Shown here piece by piece: positions 33,521 through 41,410 of a stretch of DNA of 64,000 nt. A program made the translations under genes and the position numbers. The DNA is from Accumulibacter sp. (GTDB taxonomy: Bacteria; Pseudomonadota; Gammaproteobacteria; Burkholderiales; Rhodocyclaceae), in the NCBI RefSeq assembly GCF_036625195.1, contig NZ_JAZKUG010000001.1:1426001-1490000 (forward strand), in the 5' to 3' direction. The notes below the pieces were generated by a model that was not told the DNA's origin, searched no databases, and saw nothing but the letters and a program-made list of their open reading frames with translations. Position 1 is the stretch's first letter, and each line of letters opens with the position of its first letter.

Positions 33521-36500
33521 GGAAGTCCGGATCACTCGCACAACAGTTGCTGGAATACCGCGCCATTCTCGATCATTCGGGGGTGGCCGTGGTGTGCATC
33601 CGCAACCGTCGGGTCTATCGTTGCAACCCGCGCGCCGAGGAACTCTTCGGCTGGCTGCCGGGAACTCTGCTGGGACAGCCAGACCTCGTCTTCTATCCTG
33701 ACAGCGAATCCTGCGACGCTCTCCGCACAAGAGCGCGCGGCTCCTTGCGCGTCGGGCAGGTACTCGACCTGGTAACCGAGATGACACGCCGCGATGGCAA
33801 CACCTTCGTCGCCCACCTCGTGGCCCGGGCCATCGATCCGGCGGCACCAGGAAACGGCACGGTCTGGATCGTGCGTGACATTTCGGAGGAGGTTCGCGCC
33901 CGTGCTGCCAACGACAGCCTGTTGCGCGAGCAGACCCTCATTTTCGAGCGGGCGCCGATCGGAATTGCCTTCCTGCGCGACCGGACCATCCAGCGCTGCA
34001 ATCCGAGTTTCGAGAGGATGTTCGGCTACCCGCCCGGGACCCTGCCGGGCCAATCCACCCGAATCTTTTTCGCCAATGACGCAGTGTGGCGCGAATCTGG
34101 AGAACGTGCGCATGCGGTGATCGATGCAAGCGGGCGGTACAGCGGTGAGTTGGAATACCGCAAGGCTGATGGCACGCCGATCTGGTGCCAGGTCACGGGC
34201 AGTCGCCTCAACCCGAACAACCCGGACGAGGGCCTGGTCTGGCTTTTTGAAGACGTGACGGCGCGGCGTGCTGCGGAAGAGGCATTGGTCGACAGCCTGT
34301 GGGAGCAGCAGTTGATCTTCGACAACGCGATGATCGGCATCTCTTACCAGCGGCAGCGAACCATCCTGCGCTGCAATCGTCGCTGCGAAGAGATTTTCGG
34401 TTATCCGCCGGGGGGCCTGAACGGGCAGTCGGCGCGCATCCTGTTTGCGAGTGACGAGGCGTGGGAGGAGGGGCGGCTTGTCTATGATCACCGGCCGGGA
34501 CGGGAGACACTGGCCGGCGAGTTCGTCTACTGCCGGCGCGACGGAGAGCCAATCCGGGTGCGGGTGGTCGGTCGCACGATTGGCGAGAACGAGAAGGCCG
34601 ATACCTGGATCTGGACCTACGAAGATGTCACGGCGCAGTGGGCGGCCGAGGAGAGACTGCGGCAAAGCCATATCGAACTCGAGCAGCGGGTCGCCGATCG
34701 TACGCGCGAGCTCTCACAGCAACTCCATTTCATGCGGCAGTTGATCGAGGCGATTCCCGGCCCCGTATTCTACAAGAGTCGCGAAGGGCGTTACCTGGGT
34801 TGCAATCAGGCCTTCCTGCGAATGATCGGCAGGTCGCGCAGCGAAGTGGTGGGCGCCACCGTGCACGACCTCGCGCCGCAGGAACTCGCCGATCGCTACA
34901 AGGCTGCCGACAACGAACTCCTCGCCCGCGGGGGTTCCCAGGTTTATGAGGCCAAGGTTCTGCATGCCGACGGTGCTTACCGCGAAGTCATTTTTCACAA
35001 GGCGACCTACGGCAACGCCGATGAGCCCGGCAGCGGTCTGGTGGGCGTGATGCTCGACATCACAGAGCGCAAGCGGATGGAGGAGAGGCTGCAGCAGGCG
35101 GCCACGGTCTTTGACAGCAGCGCCGAGGGCATCACGATCACCGCCCCCGACGGTCGCATCATCGCCGTCAACCGGGCGTTCTCGGACATCACCGGCTACG
35201 GCGAGCATGAGGTCATCGGACGCAACCCGCGTATCCTGCAGTCGGGTCGCCAGGATCGGGAGATCTACCGGCAGATGTGGCACGAGCTGCTCACGGCAGG
35301 GCGCTGGCAGGGCGAGTTGTGGAACCGGCGCAAGGACGGACAGGCCTTCCTCGAATCGCTGACGATCAGTGCCGTGAAGGACAGCGAGGGTCGCCTCACC
35401 CACTACGTCGGCGTCTTCTCGGACATCACCGAGTTGCGCCGGGCACACGATCAACTGGACCATCAGGCTCACCACGACCCGCTCACCGGCCTGCCGAACC
35501 GGCTGCTGCTGGCGGACCGGTTGCACAAGGCAATGCAGCGGGCGCATCGCGAGGAAGGCGAACTGGCGGTCCTGTTCCTCGACCTCGACCGCTTCAAGAT
35601 CATCAACGACACGCTCGGCCATCAGGTTGGAGATCGGGTCCTCTGCGAGGTGGCGCGACGCCTGCACCGGTTGATGCGGGAATCGGACACCGTTGGCCGC
35701 CTCGGGGGCGATGAATTCCTGATCATCGTCGAGCGCATCGCCGAGCCGGGCGCCGCGTCGCTGGTCGCTGAGAAGATTCTCACCGTTCTGCACGAGGCTC
35801 CGGTGACGGTCGGGCAGGAGTTCTTTGTCGGCGCAAGTATCGGTATCAGCGTTTTCCCCCAGGATGGAAACGATGTCGAAACGCTGATGAAAAATGCCGA
35901 CGTGGCGATGTACCGGGCCAAGGAACGCGGCCGGAATACCTACGACTTCTTCACCAAGGCGCTCACCGGATCGTCGCTCGAGCGTCTGCAGATGGAGACC
36001 GACCTGCGCCGTGCCATCGAACGGGGCGATCTGCGCGTGTACCTGCAACCGCAGTTTTCCCTGCGCGATGGCCGGCTGCTGGGGGCGGAAGCTCTGGTGC
36101 GCTGGTGGCGACCGGCGCACGGGCTCGTGATGCCGGGCGAGTTCATCAGGTTGGCCGAGGAGTCGGGGCTGATCGTGGCGATCGGCGAATGGGTTCTGCT
36201 GACGGCGGCTGGCCACTGGGCGGACTGGTTTGCCGCCGGTCTTGCCCCCGGTGTGCTGTCGATCAACGTCTCCGGCGTCGAGTTCAGTCGTGGTGGAATC
36301 GAGCGCACGGCGCGCAAGGCGATCGCCATTTCGGGGCTGACAGCGAGCTGCATCGAGCTGGAGATCACCGAGAGTGCGATCATGAGCCATGCCGAAAGCA
36401 GCGTGCAGGTGCTCGACAACCTGCGGGCGATGGGCATCAGCCTGGTCATCGACGATTTCGGCACCGGCTATTCCTCGCTCGCGTACCTCAAGCGGCTGCC

Positions 36501-36747
36501 GATCAACAAGCTGAAGATCGATCAGAGCTTTGTGCGCGGTTTGCCGGCCGACATCGAGGACTGCGCGATCACGAGGGCGGTGATCGCGCTGGCGCACAGC
36601 CTGCAACTGACGGTCATTGCGGAGGGTGTCGAGTCGGGCCTGCAGCGAGACTTCCTCGCCGGCGCAGGTTGCGACGAGATGCAGGGCTACCTTTGCGGAC
36701 GACCGCTACCGATCGACGAGTACCGCCAACGCTTCCTTGACCATTGA
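33517..36747 (+). CDS. Five-PAS GGDEF-EAL c-di-GMP protein
   Basis: This 1076-residue, mostly soluble signalling protein begins with three similar tandem PAS domains (about 16-125, 132-250, 258-380), each with a RCNxxxExxFG stretch. A short coiled coil, two more PAS domains (about 400-515 and 528-640), a GGDEF domain (GGDEF at 730-734) and an EAL domain (EAL at 858-860) follow. The inhibitory-site RxxD (RESD) sits five residues before GGDEF. The EAL domain keeps LEITES, DDFGTGYSSL and LKIDQSF, so it should hydrolyse c-di-GMP. It could therefore make or degrade the messenger. ATG 33517 overlaps the upstream stop. The sensed ligand is unknown. Confidence 0.92.
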   Translation: MRKSGSLAQQLLEYRAILDHSGVAVVCIRNRRVYRCNPRAEELFGWLPGTLLGQPDLVFYPDSESCDALRTRARGSLRVGQVLDLVTEMTRRDGNTFVAHLVARAIDPAAPGNGTVWIVRDISEEVRARAANDSLLREQTLIFERAPIGIAFLRDRTIQRCNPSFERMFGYPPGTLPGQSTRIFFANDAVWRESGERAHAVIDASGRYSGELEYRKADGTPIWCQVTGSRLNPNNPDEGLVWLFEDVTARRAAEEALVDSLWEQQLIFDNAMIGISYQRQRTILRCNRRCEEIFGYPPGGLNGQSARILFASDEAWEEGRLVYDHRPGRETLAGEFVYCRRDGEPIRVRVVGRTIGENEKADTWIWTYEDVTAQWAAEERLRQSHIELEQRVADRTRELSQQLHFMRQLIEAIPGPVFYKSREGRYLGCNQAFLRMIGRSRSEVVGATVHDLAPQELADRYKAADNELLARGGSQVYEAKVLHADGAYREVIFHKATYGNADEPGSGLVGVMLDITERKRMEERLQQAATVFDSSAEGITITAPDGRIIAVNRAFSDITGYGEHEVIGRNPRILQSGRQDREIYRQMWHELLTAGRWQGELWNRRKDGQAFLESLTISAVKDSEGRLTHYVGVFSDITELRRAHDQLDHQAHHDPLTGLPNRLLLADRLHKAMQRAHREEGELAVLFLDLDRFKIINDTLGHQVGDRVLCEVARRLHRLMRESDTVGRLGGDEFLIIVERIAEPGAASLVAEKILTVLHEAPVTVGQEFFVGASIGISVFPQDGNDVETLMKNADVAMYRAKERGRNTYDFFTKALTGSSLERLQMETDLRRAIERGDLRVYLQPQFSLRDGRLLGAEALVRWWRPAHGLVMPGEFIRLAEESGLIVAIGEWVLLTAAGHWADWFAAGLAPGVLSINVSGVEFSRGGIERTARKAIAISGLTASCIELEITESAIMSHAESSVQVLDNLRAMGISLVIDDFGTGYSSLAYLKRLPINKLKIDQSFVRGLPADIEDCAITRAVIALAHSLQLTVIAEGVESGLQRDFLAGAGCDEMQGYLCGRPLPIDEYRQRFLDH

Positions 36748-36763
36748 GCCGAGAGTTCAAACG

Positions 36764-37843
36764 ATGCCTTCCCGATTGCCCTTCATCGACGCGCTCAAGG
36801 CGCTTGCCGCGCAGTTGATCGTCCTCCATCATCTGGCCTTCTACGGTCCGATGTCCGATCACGCCCATGCGCTGGCGCCGGATCTGGTTTCCTGGTTGAG
36901 CCAGGAAGCGCGGTACGCGGTCCAGGTGTTCCTCGTACTCGGTGGTTTCCTGGCCGTGCAGAGCCTCGCACCCGCTGGTTGCCTGCGGGTCAGCGAGCCG
37001 CTCGGCGTGCTCTGGAAGCGCTACTGCAAGCTGGTCAGCCCCTATCTGGTTGCGCTCCTTGTCGCCCTGCTCAGCGCGGCCATCGGTCGCGCGCTGATGG
37101 CGCACGATTCCTTGCCGGCGCCTCCATCCGTGTCGCAGGTGCTGGCGCATGTTTTTCTGCTGCAGAGCATTTTCGGCCATGAAGGCCTGTCGGCAGGCGT
37201 CTGGTACATCGCCATAGACTTCCAGTTGTTCGCGCTCCTGCTCGGCCTGTTGTGGCTGGCACGGCAGGCCGCGGCAGGTGCTGCGCGCGAAGCGGCCATT
37301 GCGGCCTGCCTGGTCGTGGCGTTGGCGGTGGCGTCGCTCGTTCACTTCAATCGCGATGGCGAGTGGGACAGTTGGGGTGTCTATTTCTTCGGCTCCTACG
37401 CGCTCGGAGTGGCCAGCTACTGGGCGACCAACGGTCAGCCGCGGCGTGCCGCCTGCTGGCTCGCGCCGATGGTGGCGGTGGTCATCCTCACCCTGCTGGT
37501 CGAGTATCGGCCGCGCATCGCGGTTGCCCTCGTGGTTGCACTGGCGCTTGCCCTCGCCCGGCTCTTCGGCGTCCTCGAGCGCTGGCCGAAGTCACGCCTG
37601 ATCGGTTATCTCGGACGAACCTCCTATTCGCTCTTCCTGGTTCATTTTCCGGTCTGCCTGCTGGTGAACGCCCTCTTCTCGCGCTTTGCCCGCAACGACC
37701 CTTGGCTCAACCTCGTCGGCGTCGTCGTTGCGTGGCTGGTGAGCATGGCGGCCGCAGCCCTCTTCTACCGTTACGTCGAAGCCGCGATGCAGGGCACGCG
37801 CCGCCAGCATCCCGCGCTCGCCGCCGTCAGGCAGAGCTCCTGA
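36764..37843 (+). CDS. Acyltransferase family 3 membrane protein
   Basis: This 359-residue inner-membrane protein has about ten hydrophobic segments. It begins LPFIDALKALAAQLIVLHHL, the family motif with the catalytic-type His, and has YAVQVFLVLGGFLAVQSL and YLGRTSYSLFLVHFPV further on. Such OafA/YrhL-like enzymes move acetyl or other acyl groups onto surface polysaccharides or lipids. It begins 16 bases after the GGDEF-EAL gene and could act on an exopolysaccharide controlled by c-di-GMP. Its 3' end overlaps hemB by 17 bases. Confidence 0.85.
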   Translation: MPSRLPFIDALKALAAQLIVLHHLAFYGPMSDHAHALAPDLVSWLSQEARYAVQVFLVLGGFLAVQSLAPAGCLRVSEPLGVLWKRYCKLVSPYLVALLVALLSAAIGRALMAHDSLPAPPSVSQVLAHVFLLQSIFGHEGLSAGVWYIAIDFQLFALLLGLLWLARQAAAGAAREAAIAACLVVALAVASLVHFNRDGEWDSWGVYFFGSYALGVASYWATNGQPRRAACWLAPMVAVVILTLLVEYRPRIAVALVVALALALARLFGVLERWPKSRLIGYLGRTSYSLFLVHFPVCLLVNALFSRFARNDPWLNLVGVVVAWLVSMAAAALFYRYVEAAMQGTRRQHPALAAVRQSS

Positions 37844-38843
37844 GCCAAGCGGCGGCGCTGAGGGCAAAGTAGCTGAGGATGCCGTCGGCGCCCGCGCGTT
37901 TGCACGCCAGAAGGCTCTCCAGCACACAGGCCTTCTCGTCGAGCCAGCCGTTGTGCGCCGCGGCCTTGAGCATCGCGTACTCGCCGCTGACCTGATAGAC
38001 GTAGGTCGGCACCCGGAACTCGTCCTTGACGCGGCGGACGATGTCGAGGTAGGGCATGCCCGGCTTGACCATCACCATGTCGGCCCCTTCGGTGATGTCG
38101 AGAGCCACCTCGCGCAAAGCCTCGTCGCTGTTGGCGGGATCCATCTGGTAGCTGTACTTGTTGCCCTTGCCGAGGTTGCCTGCCGAGCCGACCGCGTCAC
38201 GGAACGGGCCATAGAAGCTCGAGGCATACTTTGCCGCGTAGGCGAGGATGCGGGTGTGAATCTCGCCGGCGTCGTCGAGTTCGCGACGGATGCGGCCAAC
38301 GCGGCCGTCCATCATGTCCGAGGGCGCGACGATGTCGGCGCCCGCCTGCGCGTGCATCAGGGCCTGCCGGGCGAGCACCTCGATCGTCTGGTCGTTGAGA
38401 ACGTAGGCCCGTGGATCGTTGGCGTCGATCAGGCCGTCCTGTCCGTGGCTGGTGTACGGGTCCAGTGCAACGTCGGTGATGACGCCGATTTCGGGGAACT
38501 CCTTCTTCAGCGCCAGCACCGCTCGCGGTACCAGGCCGTCCGGGTTCAGCGCCTCTTCGGCCGCGGCTGTCTTGCGGCTGGCGTCAATCACCGGGAAGAG
38601 GGCAATGGCCGGGACTCCCAAAGAAAGAGCTCGCTCGACCGTCTTCAACAACCGGTCGAGGCTCTGTCGCTCGACCCCGGGCATCGAGGGAACCGGTTCC
38701 ACCCGGCCGCTGCCTTCGACGACGAAGACCGGGTAGATCAGGTCATCGACGCGCAGGTGATTCTCGCGCATCAGGCGACGGGAAAAGTCGTCACGTCGCA
38801 TGCGCCGCATGCGGGTAGTAGGGAACTGGCAGTGGTTGGGCAT
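37827..38843 (-). CDS. hemB: Delta-aminolevulinic acid dehydratase (porphobilinogen synthase)
   Basis: This 338-residue cytosolic enzyme joins two aminolevulinate molecules into porphobilinogen for heme, matching the many cytochromes encoded here. The TIM barrel contains the Schiff-base lysine in MVMVKPGMPYLDIV. The other lysine region is YAAKYASSFYGPFRDA, and the Mg2+ allosteric region is further on. The metal loop reads DVALDPYTSHGQDG, without the three zinc cysteines, so it is the Mg-type enzyme. ATG 38843 has AGGTG as ribosome site, which falls inside a hairpin (38850-38865). The last 17 bases overlap the acyltransferase gene on the other strand. Confidence 0.95.
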   Translation of the reverse strand: MPNHCQFPTTRMRRMRRDDFSRRLMRENHLRVDDLIYPVFVVEGSGRVEPVPSMPGVERQSLDRLLKTVERALSLGVPAIALFPVIDASRKTAAAEEALNPDGLVPRAVLALKKEFPEIGVITDVALDPYTSHGQDGLIDANDPRAYVLNDQTIEVLARQALMHAQAGADIVAPSDMMDGRVGRIRRELDDAGEIHTRILAYAAKYASSFYGPFRDAVGSAGNLGKGNKYSYQMDPANSDEALREVALDITEGADMVMVKPGMPYLDIVRRVKDEFRVPTYVYQVSGEYAMLKAAAHNGWLDEKACVLESLLACKRAGADGILSYFALSAAAWLRSSA

Positions 38844-38849
38844 CGGCGG

Positions 38850-38865
38850 CACCTGTCGGCAGGTG
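38850..38865 (-). promoter_or_regulatory. Hairpin enclosing the hemB ribosome-binding site
   Basis: On the minus strand CACCTG-CCGA-CAGGTG forms a perfect 6-bp stem with a 4-base loop. The AGGTG of the right arm is the only visible Shine-Dalgarno for hemB (7 bases before the ATG), so translation could be controlled by opening this stem. Confidence 0.4.
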
Positions 38866-38920
38866 GTGGATAAACACAATGAATCGGATTTTCGACGTGC
38901 GGCGGGAACTGTTCGCGACC

Positions 38921-39042
38921 TGCTGCACTCCATCGCAGCAGATGGCGATGCCGTCTCCCGCTTCACCTCCCTGAGCGGGTGCCTTATCTCCTTAAGGCAT
39001 GTCCTGCCCCCGGCTCTCCCCTTTGCCGGGGGTTTTTTTTTT
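38921..39042 (+). ncRNA. Candidate small RNA with four CUCC-bearing loops
   Basis: No plus-strand gene lies here, yet the stretch ends in a textbook terminator. Four consecutive stem-loops can be drawn. TGCTGC/GCAGCA (38921-38940) has loop ACTCCATC. CCCGCT/AGCGGG (38957-38979) has loop TCACCTCCCTG. TGCCTTA/TAAGGCA (38980-38999) has loop TCTCCT. The terminator stem (39007-39032) has loop TCTCCCCTTT. Each loop shows CUCC, complementary to Shine-Dalgarno sequences, and the U10 tail suits Hfq binding. The RNA would be antisense to the hemB leader and the engB 3' end. The 5' end is not defined; no convincing promoter was seen between 38820 and 38920. Confidence 0.5.
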
Positions 39043-39748
39043 GTTGCTGGCCGGCCTTGATCGCACTGCGTGCGCTCCAGCCGATCGCTGCGCGCTTCTT
39101 GCGCAAGCTGCCCGTGCCGGGCGAGCTGGCGGGCGATGCTGCAGCTTCCTGCGGGCTGATGCCGACCCAGCCACCGAGAACGGTCTCGGCCTGCACGATG
39201 CCCAAGCGCCTGAGGCTCGAGAAGAACTGCCACGTGCAGTGGCCGCCGATGGTCGCCAGTACCGTGGCGACGTCGCGCGCCGCGAGATCCTGCTGCTGGC
39301 GGGTCAGCTTGTCCGCCTTCGACAACAGCACATGTATCGGTTTGCCCGTTGGAGCAAACCAGCCGAGCATCTGCAGGTCGAGTTCGGTCAGCGGGTGGCG
39401 GCTGTCCATGATCAGGACGAGGCCGCAGAGCGCTTCGCGGTGGCGCAGATAGGGCGCCAGCAGACCCTCCCACTGGGAACGGATCTCTTCCGGTGCCTTG
39501 GCATAGCCATAGCCGGGCAGGTCCACGAGATACTTCCCGGCTGCTATCCGGAAGTAGTTGAGGTGCTGGGTCCGTCCGGGTGTGCGCGAGACAAAGGCGA
39601 GGCGCGTGTGGTTGGCGAGGGCGTTGATCGCCGACGACTTGCCGGAGTTCGAACGGCCGGCAAACGCGATTTCGGCTTGCGAATCGCCCGGCAGATCCTG
39701 CAGTCGGGCCACCGTCGTCTGGAAGACTGCCTTCTGAAAGATGGGCAT
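38984..39748 (-). CDS. engB: GTPase EngB (YihA), ribosome assembly
   Basis: This 254-residue P-loop GTPase is needed for 50S ribosome assembly and division. G1 is GRSNSGKSS, the switch region VSRTPGRTQHLNYF, G3 DLPGYGYAK and G4 LSKADKL. The conserved enzyme ends near residue 210. The remaining roughly 40 residues (Lys/Arg/Pro-rich, with QQQKKN) are encoded by the reverse complement of the plus-strand terminator and look like read-through rather than a domain. It is divergent from the cytochrome c4 gene, an arrangement common in Betaproteobacteria. Confidence 0.93.
   Translation of the reverse strand: MPIFQKAVFQTTVARLQDLPGDSQAEIAFAGRSNSGKSSAINALANHTRLAFVSRTPGRTQHLNYFRIAAGKYLVDLPGYGYAKAPEEIRSQWEGLLAPYLRHREALCGLVLIMDSRHPLTELDLQMLGWFAPTGKPIHVLLSKADKLTRQQQDLAARDVATVLATIGGHCTWQFFSSLRRLGIVQAETVLGGWVGISPQEAAASPASSPGTGSLRKKRAAIGWSARSAIKAGQQQKKNPRQRGEPGAGHALRR
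39007..39042 (+). terminator. Strong intrinsic terminator on the plus strand
   Basis: CCCCCGGC (39007-39014) and GCCGGGGG (39025-39032) form a perfect 8-bp stem with a 10-base loop, followed directly by ten T residues (39033-39042). Both flanking genes run the other way, so it must end an unannotated plus-strand transcript. Confidence 0.9.
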
Positions 39749-39826
39749 GGACGAACCCGATGGGAGGTGGAAGGAGGAGGGGCGCCAAGGCGGCGTGGGT
39801 GGGAGGAGCGCGCCCCGCTGCCAAAC

Positions 39827-39837
39827 TGATATAGAAT
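39827..39837 (+). promoter_or_regulatory. Extended -10 promoter of the cytochrome c4 gene
   Basis: TGATATAGAAT combines an extended TG dinucleotide (39827-39828) with TATAGA or TAGAAT. It lies about 65 bases before ATG 39901 in the spacer between engB and this gene. No good -35 hexamer is visible, as is usual for extended -10 promoters. Confidence 0.45.
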
Positions 39838-39900
39838 ACCAGCTTGTTGCCCGGCTTCGCAGGCCTCAGCTCAGTCATCGTTGTCATTGGGAGTTTGGAC

Positions 39901-40536
39901 ATGATTCGTACCACGGCACTAGCGGTTCTCCTGGCCGCCAGTCTCCCCGTCCTCGCCACCGAACAGGCGAAGGCAAAGCCCGACTTGGCCAAGGCCAAGG
40001 AAATCGCCGAAGGCGTCTGTGTGGCCTGCCATGGTGCCGACGGCAACAGTCCGGCGGCGGCCAATCCCATCATTGCCGGTCAACTCCCCGAATATCTCTA
40101 CAAGCAGTTGAGCAACTTCAAGTCGATCGATGGCAAGCCGCCGGTGCGCAACAATGCGATCATGGGCGGCATGGTTGCGGCGCTGTCGGACGAGGACATG
40201 CGTGCTCTCGCGCTGTATTTCGCACAGCAGAAGATCAAGCCTTCCGTGGCCAAGGAGGAAAAGCTTTTGGTGGACGGCAAGTCTCTCTGGCGGATGGGAG
40301 ATTTTTCGAAGGGCGTGCCGGCTTGTGCCGGTTGCCACGGCCCGGCCGGCGCCGGTCTACCGAGCCAGTATCCGCGGCTGGCGGGTCAGTACGCGGAGTA
40401 TACAGCAGTCCAGTTGAAGAGCTTCCGGAGTCACGAGCGGGCCAATGATTCGGAGAAGATGATGCGGGTCATCGCCGGCAAACTTTCCGATCACCAGATC
40501 AACGCGGTTGCCGAGTACGCTGCAGGTCTGCGCTAG
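39901..40536 (+). CDS. Diheme cytochrome c4
   Basis: This 211-residue periplasmic protein has a signal peptide (MIRTTALAVLLAASLPVLA) and two cytochrome c domains. The heme sites are CVACH in the first half and CAGCH in the second. Likely Met ligands lie in the IMGGMVAALSDEDM and SEKMMRVIAGKLS regions. Cytochromes c4 carry electrons from the bc1 complex to terminal oxidases, often cbb3. The gene is divergent from engB, and the start agrees with the signal peptide and a GGGAG site. Confidence 0.92.
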   Translation: MIRTTALAVLLAASLPVLATEQAKAKPDLAKAKEIAEGVCVACHGADGNSPAAANPIIAGQLPEYLYKQLSNFKSIDGKPPVRNNAIMGGMVAALSDEDMRALALYFAQQKIKPSVAKEEKLLVDGKSLWRMGDFSKGVPACAGCHGPAGAGLPSQYPRLAGQYAEYTAVQLKSFRSHERANDSEKMMRVIAGKLSDHQINAVAEYAAGLR

Positions 40537-40662
40537 ACCTCTGGCGGCCGGCTGGTGCCGGCGGTTGCCCGTTACGGCGCAACCGCCAACCCTTTTCCCA
40601 CCCCTCGGAGCGCGCGTCAGGCGTCTCACAGCGGGTGCCTCACGGACCAGAAAGGACGCTTC

Positions 40663-41091
40663 ATGAAGACACTCAGGCAAATCCTCGCTGCCAAGAGCGC
40701 AGAGCTGGCAGTTGTCGCGCCCGAAGATCCGGTTTTCCGTGCCTTGCAGGTGATGTCGGATGCCAACGTCGGTGCCGTCCTGGTGCTTGACGGCGACAAG
40801 CTCGTCGGTATCCTGTCCGAACGGGACTATGCGCGCAAGGTCATCCTGCAAGGCAAGGCGTCCAAGGAAACCCGCGTCGGCGAGATCATGTCCGACAAGG
40901 TGCTCTACGTGACACCGGAGCAGACCGTCGATGAGTGCATGGCCATCATGACCGAGAAGCACTTCCGCCACCTGCCAGTGCTCGCCGAAGGCAAGGTCGT
41001 CGGCATCGTTTCGATCGGTGATGTGGTCAAGGAAACGATCTGCGAGCAGAAGTTCATCATCGAGCAGATGGAAAAGTACATCACTGGCTGA
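40663..41091 (+). CDS. Two-CBS-domain protein
   Basis: This 142-residue cytosolic protein consists only of a pair of CBS domains: AELAVVAPEDPVFRALQVM to GILSERDYARKVIL, and VGEIMSDKVLYVTPEQTVDE to VGIVSIGDVVKETI. Such stand-alone pairs bind adenine nucleotides (AMP, ATP, NADH) or c-di-AMP-like ligands and work as energy sensors. ATG 40663 follows AAAGGA. The C-terminal helix (EQKFIIEQMEKYITG) is typical of the proteobacterial group. No partner enzyme adjoins it. Confidence 0.9.
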   Translation: MKTLRQILAAKSAELAVVAPEDPVFRALQVMSDANVGAVLVLDGDKLVGILSERDYARKVILQGKASKETRVGEIMSDKVLYVTPEQTVDECMAIMTEKHFRHLPVLAEGKVVGIVSIGDVVKETICEQKFIIEQMEKYITG

Positions 41092-41410
41092 CACAGGCGG
41101 CGCTTGCCCGGCGAAGCTTTCGGCAGTCCTCGCGCGCCCGTCGCCTGCTGCCAGCAAGGCCCCCCGGCATCGGTGAGCGTCGAGAGTGGCATCCGGGCAC
41201 CGGTGTACCTGCCCGTTGGGCTCCCTTTCCCGATTCGAAGCGCCGGCCAGCAGCCTGTCGGACGTGATGGGTTGGAGCGAAAAGAGTGGGAGCCGACCGC
41301 AGTTTTCCACGGATTGCGAGCGAATGGTTGTTCTATTCGTGCGGAAAGACGGGGAGAAATGATCCGTCTTCCCATTTCTTGCAGCCGACTTGGGCAAGTC
41401 CGACAGACTG
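41092..41410. other. Convergent intergenic region
   Basis: About 320 bases between convergent genes. No frame or RNA was recognised. AAGACGG (41346-41352) and CCGTCTT (41364-41370) form a 7-bp stem, which on the minus strand is followed by TTTCC. It lies 40 bases after the phosphatase stop and may be a weak terminator. Confidence 0.35.

Noticed and set aside
34714..36606. 630-codon minus-strand frame opposite the GGDEF-EAL gene
   Set aside because: Same type of high-GC shadow; no ribosome site, no recognisable fold, and the plus-strand protein is unmistakable.
38950..39042. Plus-strand terminator taken as the end of engB or hemB
   Set aside because: Both genes run on the minus strand and the T-run is on the plus strand, so the orientation is wrong for either.
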